This document shows positions 12,501-25,373 of a stretch of 64,000 nt of DNA, one piece after another. The stretch covers positions 5,332,001 to 5,396,000 of the forward strand of contig JBAIAC010000027.1 of NCBI GenBank assembly GCA_037349315.1. Reading direction: 5' to 3'. The first letter of the stretch is position 1. Every line of letters begins with the position of its first letter. Below the pieces are notes generated by a model. That model was not told the DNA's origin, ran no database searches, and was given only the letters and a program-made list of their open reading frames with translations. The DNA is from Chelydra serpentina. Its lineage: Eukaryota; Chordata; Testudines; Chelydridae. A program made the position numbers and the translations under genes.

Positions 12501-14885
12501 TTTGGGGAGTTTTGCATGTGTATAAAGTATAGAATCCGTCTCTAGATTTTCTCTGGATATGATGCATTTTGCTTAACTAATTTTTTTTTCTCTCATTCTT
12601 TTTGAAGCCCCATGATTAAAGCAGTGTCACTCCGGTACTTTTATTACTGTCTTTCAGTGTTTCTTTAGTACAAGGGGGATTCACCTAACTACACCAAAGT
12701 ACTAGAATGACTTTCGAATTTTAAGATTGAGTTATAATCCGAGCCTGTTGTTTTTCAAATGCCAGCGAAAGAAGGTGTTTGTTTTTTTGACTTAAAGAGA
12801 GGACCCTCTGAAAATAATATTTATTTTCATTATTATGTCAGCTATTGATGCTCAATTTACGTTTATGACAGGATTAAATCAGTTTAACAAACTCTCATTT
12901 AAAGAAACACAAATTAAACATCACAGAATATTTAGAAAATAGATTGTAACATTAAGGTAGATGATATACTAACTCTAAAGAAGGATCCAAGGAAAAAACC
13001 AGGTTTTCTTGATTTAAACTTGTTTCCCTCTTTTGGAGCTAAAGATAACTTTGTGGAAATAAATAATTCTTACCTTCTTTTGTATTCAGCAGTGAGTAAA
13101 GCTGAACAGAATATGGAATGGGACATTGCTCAGAGACTTTGTTTAAAAATAATGCTTCATAAATTAAATTCATAAGGTGGGAAATAAACTTGATCATATT
13201 GCATTAGAATCACATTATGCACCCTCTGTACCGAGACACAGACAAAGTAACTAACATATACCCTTGGTATTATCTTAATGTAGGTAGGGGGCACTGGTGA
13301 TGTGGCTTTGACAGGCTTGTATCTTCCCAAAGAGGCATTATATTTGTTTCTATGCTATGTAACAATTTGCACTAAAAGGACTGGACTTCTATCTATTGAC
13401 TTTCTATCTGACTACACATTGTTTATAATAAGAGTGCCACTTTATGTGCATTATATAGTGAACTCTAGCTGTAATAAACTCCGAATTCAACCACTCCAAG
13501 GAAATGAGCCTTTGTGAGTTTGATTTAGTGTTCAGACTGTAATTACTTTTGCAGGAAAATAGCAACCAAAGGATGCATGCTCATAGATTTTTTTTTCTCC
13601 CCTGTAAAATGGTAGTGTAATTTGTTTGAAAGCTGCTTTTGTTTTATTTTTGATAGTACAGAGAAGCTCTTAGTATTATGAGCTTTGTCTGATTAAGTGC
13701 GCAAAATGACAAACAAGGTTGTCCTGTGCTCATCTTCTTCCTTCTTTAGGCAGATAATCACCTTTAGAAGCCTGGATCCTATTCAGCTACTCTGTCAGTC
13801 AGCAATACCAAGAGCCTAGTAAGCCGCATTTATCAAACTAAACACTTGATCCATATCGGCACATCAGCTGGTGGCAAGGTCTAAGACGCAAGATGAAAGT
13901 TGCAATTAGGATTTAGGAGGACATTTTATTATCTGAGATTTGAAATAGGTTTTCTTAGCTAATCCAAACATCTTTCCACTCAGATATGTTGACAGAGCCC
14001 TTCTGCACATGTACTTACTTCAGCTTAAGTGGGAACTGCAATGGATGTTGCCAAGATGTAATACCTCCAAAAGGAGCATACTGGTCAAGGGCAGGATATC
14101 TAGGCTGTGGCTCGGACAATGAATTTAATTTGTGATTGAACAGGCATTATTAAAAAACCTCAAAAGGAAAGTAACACTCCTATGGCAAAATTGTACCAGT
14201 CACCTCTCACCTGGCAAAAAAACGGAGCCATTTGGGAGCGAAGAGCAATTACTAGCCTAATGAAGATCATGAGATCTCCTGGCAGCGACTGTACATATGT
14301 AACATGCACACCAGTGGGTTATACAAGCACCTTCTATGTACAGTACTCAGGTATTACAGTGATGGGGACTATCAGAAAACCTAAGGCAGACAGAGCTTAT
14401 ACTACTCAAGGTTCACCCAACTGCTTCCCTGCTTTTATACCATTACACATTCCCTGTAACTATGTCTTGATTTGTAACATCTTTAGTGTTTCCCACCTGT
14501 GCATGGAGGTGAGTGTTACAGACTCTGCATGGATACTGATCCGTATTCTCTGCTGTACCCACTCTTTCTCATGGACGTGCATGTGTGAGCCCCTGAGAGC
14601 TGACTAGCACTTTTGTAACTTTCTGGAAAGCTTCACACCAGGAAGATGATGCTTGCCTCGGGGGTGTTGTATGTGCTGCTGAAACATGCCTTTTTCCACG
14701 AAGGTGGGCACAGAACCTCTGTTTGCTGCTCTATGCCTTGAAGACAGTCTTTTCTGAGAAGCCTTTTTTCTTATCTTTGCCACATTTAGCCTTTGCACTG
14801 TATTAAACTACATAAATAGTTAGCCAAGCTTTTCTTAATGCTTAGTCTTCATATAGTGTTGGTTTAATTTAGATTTCCTGCTGGA
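9561..14885. other. Intergenic, largely unique AT-rich DNA
   Basis: No gene is supported. A palindromic-repeat relative (cagattttcaaaatggttcagcacc ... gggtgctgagctgtcttgaaa) lies at about 10741-10821. A short interspersed repeat (catgagactgcttgtgtgagtaaag) lies near 12295. A possible coding-like stretch on the minus strand at 14032-14145 is discussed in the findings. Confidence 0.55.
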
Positions 14886-15110
14886 ATAATGGTCTGGTGG
14901 TTAAGGCACTGGACTTAGACTTGGAAGATCTGGGTTCAATTCCTAGCTACGTCACAAACAGTAGTGTCTGATCTTAGGCAAATAACTCTGTTTGTCTGAG
15001 AACTGTGGCACTATTTCCCAACCTCACAGGATGTTGAGAGGATAATTTCATGAGTGTTTGTGGTGCTCAGGTGCTATTGTATTGGAGGCTATAAGTACCT
15101 AGATAGATTA
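14886..15110 (+). repeat. tRNA-derived SINE of the turtle type
   Basis: The head carries an A-box-like TGGTGGTTAAGG (14895-14906) and a B-box-like GGTTCAATTCC (14933-14943), 26 bp apart. The body (aataactctgtttgtctgag ... cctcacaggatgttgagagg) and tail (ctataagtacctagatagat) match the general layout of the abundant tRNA-derived SINE of turtles. It is not a functional tRNA, since there is no cloverleaf or terminator. Confidence 0.75.
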
Positions 15111-15689
15111 TTAATTCCAGGATATGACTAGTCTTCACATTTTGACATCTTTACTGAGACAGAGAGAGTCCATTTGTAAATGCATTGCTATTCCAGCAGG
15201 CAGATGCTTTTAGCAACAGATGCTTTTAGCAACTGATGCTCATGACCAATGCACTGTCTACTTCAGAGATGATTATTTTAGCTTTTGTAATAAGGCGTGC
15301 TCAAGGATATGTCCGTCAGCTATTGAGCTCCATATACATTTTAATTCCAAGGAAATGGAACTCCTGTAAGGCATCTCAGGGCCTACGTTGGGTGGCATTT
15401 CGTTAATGCATTGAAGGTGGGAGACAGGAAGGTCATTTCCGTCTTGGAATTAGTCTTTACCGTAAAACCAAACCTAGTAAGATTGGAAATATAAAACCAG
15501 CAAATATAGAATTGCATAATAGAAGAAAATGTATTTATGTCTATCCGTATGGAATTACTAAACATTTTTTCTCAAAGCTCTAAATGGCATATAAAAGCAA
15601 ATCAGATGTATATAAATGACTCCATTGTAAAGAGAAAATGTACACAATAAATTGGTAGCTCAAGATCATGTTAAAAGGTTTGAGGTTCT
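15111..15689. other. No gene seen
   Basis: AT-rich unique-looking sequence. A local duplication, cagatgcttttagcaac, occurs twice in tandem at about 15200-15235. Confidence 0.5.
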
Positions 15690-16095
15690 CAGTATTATTT
15701 ACAGCACCAAGGACTCAATGGGGCAACCTCCAAAGAAAGCGATACAGGTTTGTCTATGATTATAGGCACACAATTACAGCCTCAGCATCTCAGTGCCTAC
15801 CTGATCACCATATTTGGGGTCAGGAAGGAATTTTCCCCTGGGTCAGATTGGCAGAGACCCTGGAGGGGTTTTCGCCTTTCTCTGCAGCATGAGGCATGGG
15901 TCAATTGCAGATTTAAACTAGTGTAAATGATGGATTTTCTGTAACTTGACGTCTTTAAATCACGATTTGAGGACTTCTGTAACTCAGCTAGAGGTTAGGG
16001 CTCTATTATAGGATTGGGCGGGTGAGGTTCTGTGGCCTGCAATGTGCAGGAGGTCAGACCAGATAATCATGATGGTCCCTTCTGACTTTAAAGTC
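15690..16095 (+). repeat. CR1-like 3' end or related interspersed repeat
   Basis: The stretch includes ggtcaggaaggaattttccc, cagaccctggaggggttttcg-like text and ends gatggtcccttctgacttta followed by aagtctatgaac. The ggtcccttctgac...tctatga ending resembles CR1-type LINE 3' ends of sauropsids. There is no coding capacity. Confidence 0.55.
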
Positions 16096-19000
16096 TATGA
16101 ACCAATGTTTGTCTTCAAGACTCTTTGATTTACTGGGCAATGATCAGTCTGGCTAAATCATGAGTTAACAAATTTCTTACATTGTTACAAGAGTGAATGT
16201 GCCCAAACTTTCTTTGAGGGTTTCTACCAGCAGCATTAGCTACACACAATTGTTCTGAAGAAGAGAACACGTGATTAGTTTTTTTACACTTTTAACAAAA
16301 TGATTAAATGTGGTTATTAAGTCTAGATACTGCAGACATGTAACCAGTGATGATTTACACCATCAAATGTTTAGGAATGTCTTCTGCTCCGATGTTGAGT
16401 TGGTCTCAATGTTTTCAATTATATATTCTCCAGTTAGGTCTTTGGGATTACACACCTGAGTTAGCAGAGAATATAAATAGCCAAACAGAGTTAGCCAGGC
16501 AAGAACTACATATTAACCAAAAGTGTCAGCCAGGATTTACTTAAGTTAGAGAAATCAGCCAATTCTTGGGCCCATTCTTTGATTTGAATGATAGCAGAAT
16601 CCCTAGTTCACTTGTTTGCCACAAACTTGAGTAAGAAGGTACCAATTTACCAAGCAGACTTTCTCTTCAGGATGTGTCATTTATGTACATCTGATTTGTT
16701 CCTAAACACCTGTTAGCGTTTTGAGAGAGAATCTTGGCAATTTATAAATTAATCTTTTTTCAGTTAGGGTTTACCAATATATAGTGCCTCAGACTGTAGA
16801 GCACGCCGTATCTGATCTCTCAGAAACTGAGCACCTCAACCCAACCTAGCATGTTCATCTGTTTTTCTTTCTTTTCCCTATCCCATCCCCTGAACAGGTA
16901 GAAAGTAAACAACTTGTTGCATTAGGTGCAAAGCCAAAAATTTCATTGTAGGGAATAAATAAGTATGTGATCTACTCCAAAGTTGAATTGAAATACGGAC
17001 CTTCGAGTGATTCTTAATTTATGATTCTGAAGTTTGCATGGAATTGTTTCCAAATTCACAAAAAAACTCTGCTAGTAATTACAAATGAAATAAGACTGAG
17101 TGAAATTCTTGCCACCATGAGGAAAGCAGCATAACCACTTCCTGTGTGTGTGTCTGTCTGTCTATATAAAACTGGCATCACTGGCAGAGATGAGGGTATG
17201 GGGGGTAGAGGTTAGATCTGTAGGCAGGGGCAAAGTGATGTAGGATCTTGAAGGAAAAGCAATTTGGTGCGATATAATAACATCAGGCTCAGAAGACACA
17301 TTTATTTGAGAAGTAATGGGAGTGTTTTCCTTTGGGTTTACTCCATTCCCCATGAAAGAGTAAGGGAACAGAGTAACTGATGTTACCGACACCAGACAAC
17401 TAAATATTTAAGTAGCTTCTATGCAGTACTTTCTATTAGCCTTGTCATTAACTAACAATTTGTGGGTTTGGAAAGTTTAAAATCATTTGGTAAAATAAAT
17501 GTATTGTTGGACAAATCTGTTGCCTTTTCTGTGTTGGGAAAAGACAACATTCTAAACATGTCACCACTACAGTACATTATGTGAACAGTAGAGGTCCTCA
17601 AGACCTAGCTTTTTAGCAAGGATGCTGAGCATGTCTTTAGTCTCAAACTTAATTTTTTAGTGGTTATGTTCACATACATCATTTTATAGAACAATTGCTC
17701 AGAGATTTTGCCATGCAGCTAAACACGAAAAAAACTGATCTTTTCTTTACATGTTTCACAATAGTTAGAACGTACCATATTTTTATTTTCTTTTTTAACA
17801 GGTGAAATAATGCTATAGAAAAGACTTAACCATGGAAGATCTGATAAGATTTGAAAGCTGTTCTTTGAAACCTTTTTGAAGAAAAAGGATACAGCATTTT
17901 AGGAGAGCAATGTTCCGTTGCTGTCTTTTGATATTAGGTAGCAATGCTGCTGTCTTAGGGCAAAATTCTGCCCTCGCTGCATCCATGCAGCCTCATCTGA
18001 GGGCAAAATTTAACTCTATCTATCAGTTTGCGTTCTATTCAGTGTGTAACTGATCTTTTACTTTCTCTCTTATGCCTCTCTATTCCCTGAGGAACATAAG
18101 GCCTTCACCACTGTCTACCATCTTTGCTGGTCTCCTGCTGCAGTCTTAGCGTCTTCCCATGTCATTTATTTTGATAGCTTTCAATTCTGCTTCTATTGTG
18201 CATTTCCTTGTTATCCTTGGTCTACCTGGTCACCTCTGATCTTTTACTTTAATGTACACATTGCTTGAATGTGTACTACAAGTACGGAAATGGTATCATT
18301 TATTGAATTGGCGGATTTGTCTGAATTTATGGAGCAGTACATAATTTTCATATCTATGCAATAATCTAAGTGTAACTCTTCTATGTTTAACTATATTGCC
18401 AACTGCTCATGCATAGATTCACAAAAATCTGTTAACCAGTACAAAGGCATGCACCTGATAAGGATTTGTTTTTTCCTAGTCTAGGTCATATGAAAGGGTG
18501 CCGGGCTTCGCAAGTAACTGGACTCTGCACTGGAGAGGTTAATGGGAACAAAGGAGGAAGGAATTTTCCTACTTCATCCATGACCACTTCTGCAGTTGCA
18601 ATAGCTTCCACAGCCTTCACACACCCCCTCCCCTGTCCAGGGGTGGAGGAATGATGGGTGGGTTTCTAGTAGTCATGGATTCATCGGCCTGGCCCCTGCT
18701 CCTTAATTGGTCTGCCCTGACCTAAGCATCCCTGCACCCATAGGGATGATTGTGTTTGTGTGTATGATTTGCCCCTAAGCTTGAAACAAGATTGCTTTGC
18801 TATTGCTTAAACTTCCAAATAACCCAAACAGTTGGACTTTGACTAGAGAACAAAGATGTTGGCTATAACATTAGTCACTAGAGATGCAATTTATTAAAAT
18901 TTTCTAAAATTAACACCCATTTATTTGTATTGCGCAGGAAACCCGCAAATTCTGGCTTCATGCTTTAAATCTCCGAACTGTGTTCATATGATAGTGGTCG

Positions 19001-21974
19001 CTAACTTTGCATTTCAACTCAGCAGCATTTTTTTAAACTGCTGCACTACCTAACCACGCTACCAATTTCATTTTGATTTGTGATTCAGAATGGGCACAAA
19101 GTAACACTTCATTTCAAATTAATTAGTTGATGGTTTTAACCTGTAGTGTTTTCTGGAAAATCTCATGACAGTCCCTTTTGCAGAAAGCTCTCTGAAGGAT
19201 GGATTAAGAGCTGTCTTGCATTTTATGTGGATTAGGTTTTAAATTAACATAAAAGAATAACAATGTGAATCAATTTGATCAAAGAAAAAGTGTCACTAAT
19301 TATTTAAACAGGACACTTACTACAGGGATTTAAAGGCAAAGAAGCGGATTTCCCTTGCATGTGGATCAAATCAGAAGTATCCCATAATTGACTCTTTACA
19401 AGACCTTGTTGCAGCGTAATGGACTAGATATTAAAGCCTTAAGTATTTAAAGCTAGTTTCTGTCTTTTTGTAAATGGAGGTCTACCACTAAGAGCTATTT
19501 TACAAGTCTGACACATTAGCTGCATCACTGTGAAATACACTGGCTCTGGCTTCTATGATCCGGAATTTCAAGAGCTTTCAATAGTTAAATGATGTGAAAT
19601 GGGTAACATTGAACCTGTGAGAAGCAGTGAGCATCCTAAAAAAATAAATTCCAGATGGGGGTGTCTGTTGGGAAGTTATGGAGATAGTGCATGTTAGTTT
19701 TTATAAGCATTTAATTAATTTTGTTATCTTTGCCATCTATTGTCTTTCTATTTTGTTGGTGTGTTGGGAAAAAATGTGAGTGTCAGTTCATAATAATTCC
19801 TTCTCGTGGCACGTAAGTGATTTTTTTCTTCATTCTGTGTTTTGTGGATTAGATTACTTCGATGTTTATTTCTGTTTTGTAGGGAAAAATTGGATCAGGC
19901 AAGATAAATTCTATTGCAAAAAGAGATTGGTTGAATCAGGAAAAACGTCCCATTTTGTGATCTAGGGAATACACGCTTCCTTGTGGAATGTGTGCATAAA
20001 AGTGGACTCCAAAAACAATGCTCTTGTCTTTTGGTGCAAATGAAATAGAATGGCCAACGACAACGTCGTAAGACTTGGGCTGAAGTATTATAGTCACTTT
20101 TGTAATTCAACTGAATGTTATACAGTATGCCCAATCTTAAACCCCTTAGTCCATGTCAGTAGTCCTTATTCATTGCCTTCAATGGGACTAGCCACATGAG
20201 TAAGTGCTCGCAGAATCAAACCCACAATTTGTGTTATTTCTAAATAACACACCATGGGCTGCTCCAGTTAAGGTTTCTGTCCATATAAACGTTTGTTTTT
20301 TATGGATTTATAGTTTGTTTGCTGTAAACCTCAAGAGTCAATGGACACCCCATGTGCACTTAATATTCAAGCTGTCTATTCAGATTAATTTTTGAAATTG
20401 GGCTCATGTTGTGTTCCAGATTGAAGCTTCCTTAAAACAAAGCATTTGGGATGGAGTTTTCTGAACTGCCTAAGAGACTTAGAAGCACAAGTCCCAGTGA
20501 GACTTGTGCTCCTAAGTCACTTAAATACTTTTGAAAATCCCACCTTGGGACTTCATAGTGAAGAATTTAATTGTGAGATTTATTGATCATGGTTAAGATT
20601 TTCAAACTTGACTAAGAGATTTAGACCCTGTTAGTTTTAATGAAAATTGTGCATTTAAGTCCCCCAGTTGGCTTTGAAAATCTCAACCTATATCTGCACT
20701 TCATTAGTGTCCACCCAGCATCTATTAAACTCTGCGCCAGGAAATACTCGACTCAGTGCCTTGGAGGCAATCTCCTTGGCTGTTCAAATATCCTGATCAG
20801 AATCTGGAGGAGATGTGCCCAGAAGTGGTCAGATGCCATGAGGATAGGATAAATAGCTAAGGCATTGCTGAGATCTTTTTTTTCCTTTAGGAAGCAGACA
20901 TCAGTTGAAGAGCAGATCAGAAAATGTTGGGGTTTTGATTATTTCATAGGACTCTGTTTAGCAGTGTTTTAAACAATTAATATATTGTAATTTTGCAAGC
21001 AGGCAGACAATCTTATGGACTGGTACCTTTTGATATTTTGGGTAAAATGAGCTTTAAAAAGTCCGAGATTTGGATTTGAAGAATCACTATGGCAAACATG
21101 CAATAGTTCCTTTTCTTAACATTTTAATATCATACCACAGATCTCTGATGTGAATAAATGCAGCTATCCCCATAACGTTTCGGGATCATATAAGCTTTAT
21201 TAGAAAACAATGACGTAATGCAGTGTTAGCATTATACAGGACAACATTTTGTTATATTTGACTAATAGATAGTGAAACACTCAAGTCATGGTAACATTTT
21301 CAGAGAATGGAGTTTGTCAAAAGTGTAGAAGGGGCATTTTTTCACATCCAAATGGACTGCATGGTAATATGAAACTGCATGGTGTGCATTTGTGTGTGTG
21401 TGTGTGTGTGTGTATACAGATCTTTTAATTGGTAGTCATGAGTCTAAATTACCCTAAAATATGAGTAAAATCACACTGACCAAAACCCAACTTTATTCTG
21501 ATTTTTATCAGGCAGGTGTTGTAAATGTCTTTCTTTTCTGGTTGTATACTTATTTCCCCTTACTTGTCTTCAGTGAAGAGGAGTTATTCTGTAAAGGGGG
21601 AAGAGGTGAAAATTTGATTAAGGGGATACTTGAAATGCTACCCTTTCCGCAGAAGCCATTTAGTAATTTCACTCCTGCCTGTTCATAATAAAAATACTAA
21701 TATTGAATGTTTCTATTGCAATGGTGTTTGGAAACCCCAATCAAGAGTGCTGGGTGCCATACGAACACACAAGAAGACTAGGCGAGAGGTTTTGTGCTGT
21801 TTCTAAGAGTGCAGCACATAACTCTCATCACAGGGGGACCTGGGAGTGAAGATGACTTTAAGCCACCTTAGCATCCTCCTGATTCTGGGCTGTTGCAGAG
21901 GACAAAAGGGCCCCTGGCTAAACTTAGGAAGCCCTGTATCACCCCACATTTCTATAGAAGCATCTAGTATGTCT
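16096..21974. other. Intergenic, no gene recognised
   Basis: Mostly unique AT-rich DNA. A 23-bp TG run lies at 21391-21413. A hairpin-bearing repeat lies at about 20460-20690 (agcacaagtc ... gacttgtgct). Block 19240-19620 looks non-repetitive and carries TTGATCAAAG and AACAATG motifs. Nothing coding was recognised. Confidence 0.55.
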
Positions 21975-22066
21975 CAGCGACAAAGGGTCCTGTGGCACCT
22001 TATAGACTAACAGAGGTATTGAAGCATAAGCTTTCGTGGGTGAATACCCACTTCTTCGGATGCAAG
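21975..22066 (-). mobile_element. Penelope-like element fragment, copy C (hairpin on the minus strand)
   Basis: The plus strand reads gtggcaccttatagactaac, then gcataagctttcgtgggtg and acccacttcttcgg. It shares the order hairpin, GAAAGCTTATGC, GTTAGTCT, AAGGTGCCAC with 54911-55040 and 46849-46921. On the minus strand GTGGGT-ATTC-ACCCAC (22051-22036) forms a perfect 6-bp hairpin followed by GAAA. This end is typical of Penelope-like retroelements; the attribution is from memory of that family. Confidence 0.6.
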
Positions 22067-25000
22067 CAGTGGAAATGTCCCTGCTCACTTCAGGGTCCCA
22101 GCAGGCCCCCTAGAGCAGGGCTTGCAAAGGGGACTTTTACTCAGTTCTTGCACCGTAGGAATTCTCTCCCAGCTTGATCCAGGATGCTGCATAAAGGGAG
22201 GGAAAGTCCCAGATAAGGCACCTGCATCAAAGAGTTTACCATCTGATGTCAAGTGCTAAACAGCGGTGAGAGGGGAGGAGGAGAGATGCCATCAAATGTG
22301 TCAGATTTGGCCTTCATGTTACTTTAGCTGACTTACGTTTTTAAGTATAGTTCTACTCTGAAAAGAGACTATGTCCCTTCTGGCCTTAAAATCTATACAA
22401 AAATAACTATTAACTTGTATGATGTCAATCTCTCAGCACTGATTGACAACTGATGAGAACGTATCTTGAGACCACGTGTAAACACATTCTGGAGCAATTT
22501 GGCCAATTTTCACTGTCATTTGCTGTGCACTGCCCTATATTGAACCATCTTGTTATCTCAAGGGTTGGTAACATAAAAGTTCTTAATTAACAGTCAAGCT
22601 TGAATTCATTTCATTCACTTGTATTTCACAGGCTGGTTTCTTCAGACAGGCACCAAATTTCACTTTTTGCAGCAGATTTCTTGCTGTTCCCTCATTTCCT
22701 GAAATGACCCGTGGAGCTTCAGTAGGTGACAAATGGCAACTTCATTGTTCCTCGCTATCTAAATTCTGTATTTCCAGTGATTTCTGGACAGCTGCTTTCT
22801 GTGAATGGGATGATGTCAGGGAACTGGAAATATCCTGTTTACCATTTTACAGATTTCCTGTTTCTCTGACAGTGTCAAAAAACTCCCTCCCTCATCTGAT
22901 GGCATTGCTCTCAAGGCCTAGAGAGTTTGGATATTCCCAATACTAGTTCGAGCACCTGGAATGCTTGTAAAACTCTTACATACCAGGGGTCTGATCCTGA
23001 AAACGTGCTGAGCACCTACAATTTGCCCCTCGTTGTATGAAAAGAGGGGGAAATAAACAAATGTATTTACCTCACTAGGGCCGTGATTGAAATCACTGCT
23101 GGGCACAAGGCAAAGAACCATCCCTAGGACTTTGCAGACCTGTAGGTGAAACATTAGTAAAATAGCCAGAAGGAGGAACATTAGTAACAGCAAATTATAT
23201 GTTGAAGCAATGATCAAGCTTCCATTACTATTTATTTATTCCTGTTACAGTAGCATCTCGACGCCCCATCCAGAGATCAGGGACCCACAGTGCTACCTGC
23301 CGTACAAAAGAGAAAACCAAAGGTAATCCCTAACCCAGAGAGCTCACAGTCTAGGTTTATGACCGTATGAAACAGGTGGTTAAATAGACACATGCAGATG
23401 GGATAGAGGGGAGGTTACAGTAGCAAAGGGTATGTTTGCGTTATTCTCAATGTTCAGAGTAATCACAGATGGCCTACCAAGTGACACATTATCATGATTT
23501 TTTAGGCATCTTAAATGTGGAACTTACCATCTGATGGCTCATCTTATAAATGAACCCTGGGTCCCTTAGCCATTATCATTCAAAGTATGGACATTTATTA
23601 TTATTATCCTCATGATACAAGTAAAATTACATGTATCTTTAAATTATTCAGTGCTCTTAAAGTGCAGCCAACTAGTGTGCTCCAGGCTCTGCCTTCTCTC
23701 CATCAGCACAGCCTTCCAAACAGTAATTTAATTGTGCTAAATGAGAGGTGTCAATGGAAGGTGGTCTTGGAAGTCAAGGGATGGATCTTAATTAATAGAC
23801 ATGGTTATTTGACTTCCTCTCCAGACGTAGATTTTAAAATCTTCTATAATTTTATTGCCTTTGTTCCTGTCTTTATTCAGTGCACATTTTGCATAAAATA
23901 AGCCTCCTGCACTGTAATCTGCTGTTGTAGCTAATCTAATTGTGCCTCTAATTATTCTGCACATTAAGAAGAGAGGAAGCTTAGCTTTGCAACAGAGTAG
24001 ATTAACATGCCACTTGGAAAGAACAATCCACAATCTTTTATCTATTTCTCATCTGTTCAGATTTTAAACACTTTGGGACAAGAACTATGTTCTTTCATTT
24101 GTCTGCAAAGTGCCTAGCACGTTTTCAGAGCCATATAAATAATATTTGAAACCTTGGTGGTCATCCTCTACACCCATATTATTCGCTCATGTTACTAACG
24201 ACCATTTGCTTTGCTGCTCCACTACTTTTCTTCCACAACATTGACTACAAATCAACGCTGAGATTTTCTCAAGGGCCATAGGTTAGTGAAAGTCAATGGG
24301 AGTTGTGTGCCTAACTCCCCTATTTACGCCTTTGGAAACACCAGTCCTAATGCAGACAGATAAGGCATAGAAGTGATCCCTATGGATTAGCTAGCCTGTC
24401 GCTGTTGTAAGCCCCTCCCTCTTTCCCTAACAAAAATTGTCTTCTGCCTTTTTAACTCCAGACATGTACAGATATGTGGCGAATTCTCTGGTGATGGCAC
24501 GTTAAATCTGCCCATCAGACTCTTCTCACAATGATAAGTACACGTACTGGATGTGTTTATAGAAATGTCCATTCTTTACTGAATTATTTTCACCCATATG
24601 CCTAGGGACAATTCATTTGCTTTCAAAGGTGAGTACAACACCATTTACTTTTTCAACATAAAAATGATAGTAGCAGGCAGGTAACCTTTGTGCCTTTGCT
24701 GGTAAATGTTCATGACTATTCTTTTCTAGGCTGTTCTGTTTCTCCAGACTATCTTCCTAATGCATCTTTCTTAAATCTTCTGTAGATCTAGTCTAGAACT
24801 TTTGTGCTGACATCCCATCAGACTTCATAAGCTAATGAAGTTTGGCCTGATAATTTTTTGGAGGGGAAATCTCCAACACTCTGATATGAGATATGGTATT
24901 GTTGATTCAATAGGTGGCATTCTTCCCTACGAGTCATTGTTGAACCTATGCTCTGCCATGGCTCTAGGGGGCAATGTGCTGCCACAGGTTTTGGGTGAGA

Positions 25001-25201
25001 TGGAAAATGGACATCCTGCCTACTTGTCATTGGAGATCATGTGGCACTTAACATCCCTAATTTTATTGTATTAATTATTTTGTCCTGGCCAATTCATGTA
25101 ATTCTCCGTGTCTACGCTCCGTATACAGATACAAGTTGATACAGTGTTCTTCGGCACTTCCAAAGCTAAACTGTTGTGATGCCCTGGTAAATAGCTCCTG
25201 T
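22067..25201. other. Intergenic, no gene recognised
   Basis: An older interspersed repeat is likely at about 23255-23440 (gagatcagggacccacagtg ... ccctaacccagagagctcac). The rest appears unique. No coding sequence was identified. Confidence 0.5.
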
Positions 25202-25209
25202 GTTCCACC

Positions 25210-25365
25210 CACTGTTCCCTCTAAGCTGTGCGCATGCGCACACAGATCCTAAACCCCGCGCACACGGCAAAACACTGCGCGCACAAACATTTGCACAGAA
25301 ACACAACAATTTGCACAGAGGAAATTTTTTGCTCACACGGCCTGTCAAAATTAGAGGGAACATTG
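25210..25365. mobile_element. Non-autonomous hAT-like element (TGTTCCCTCTAA ends), 156 bp
   Basis: The terminal inverted repeats are cactgttccctctaa and, read from the other end, caatgttccctctaa. The flanks are gttccacc (25202-25209) and gttccatc (25366-25373), an 8-bp duplication with one difference, which fits hAT. The interior is CA/GC-rich with repeated tgcgcgcaca and tttgcacaga units. The open frames across it are artefacts. Confidence 0.8.
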
Positions 25366-25373
25366 GTTCCATC

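Noticed and set aside
14886..15110. Genuine tRNA gene
   Set aside because: A and B boxes are present, but the sequence lacks a foldable cloverleaf and continues into a SINE body.
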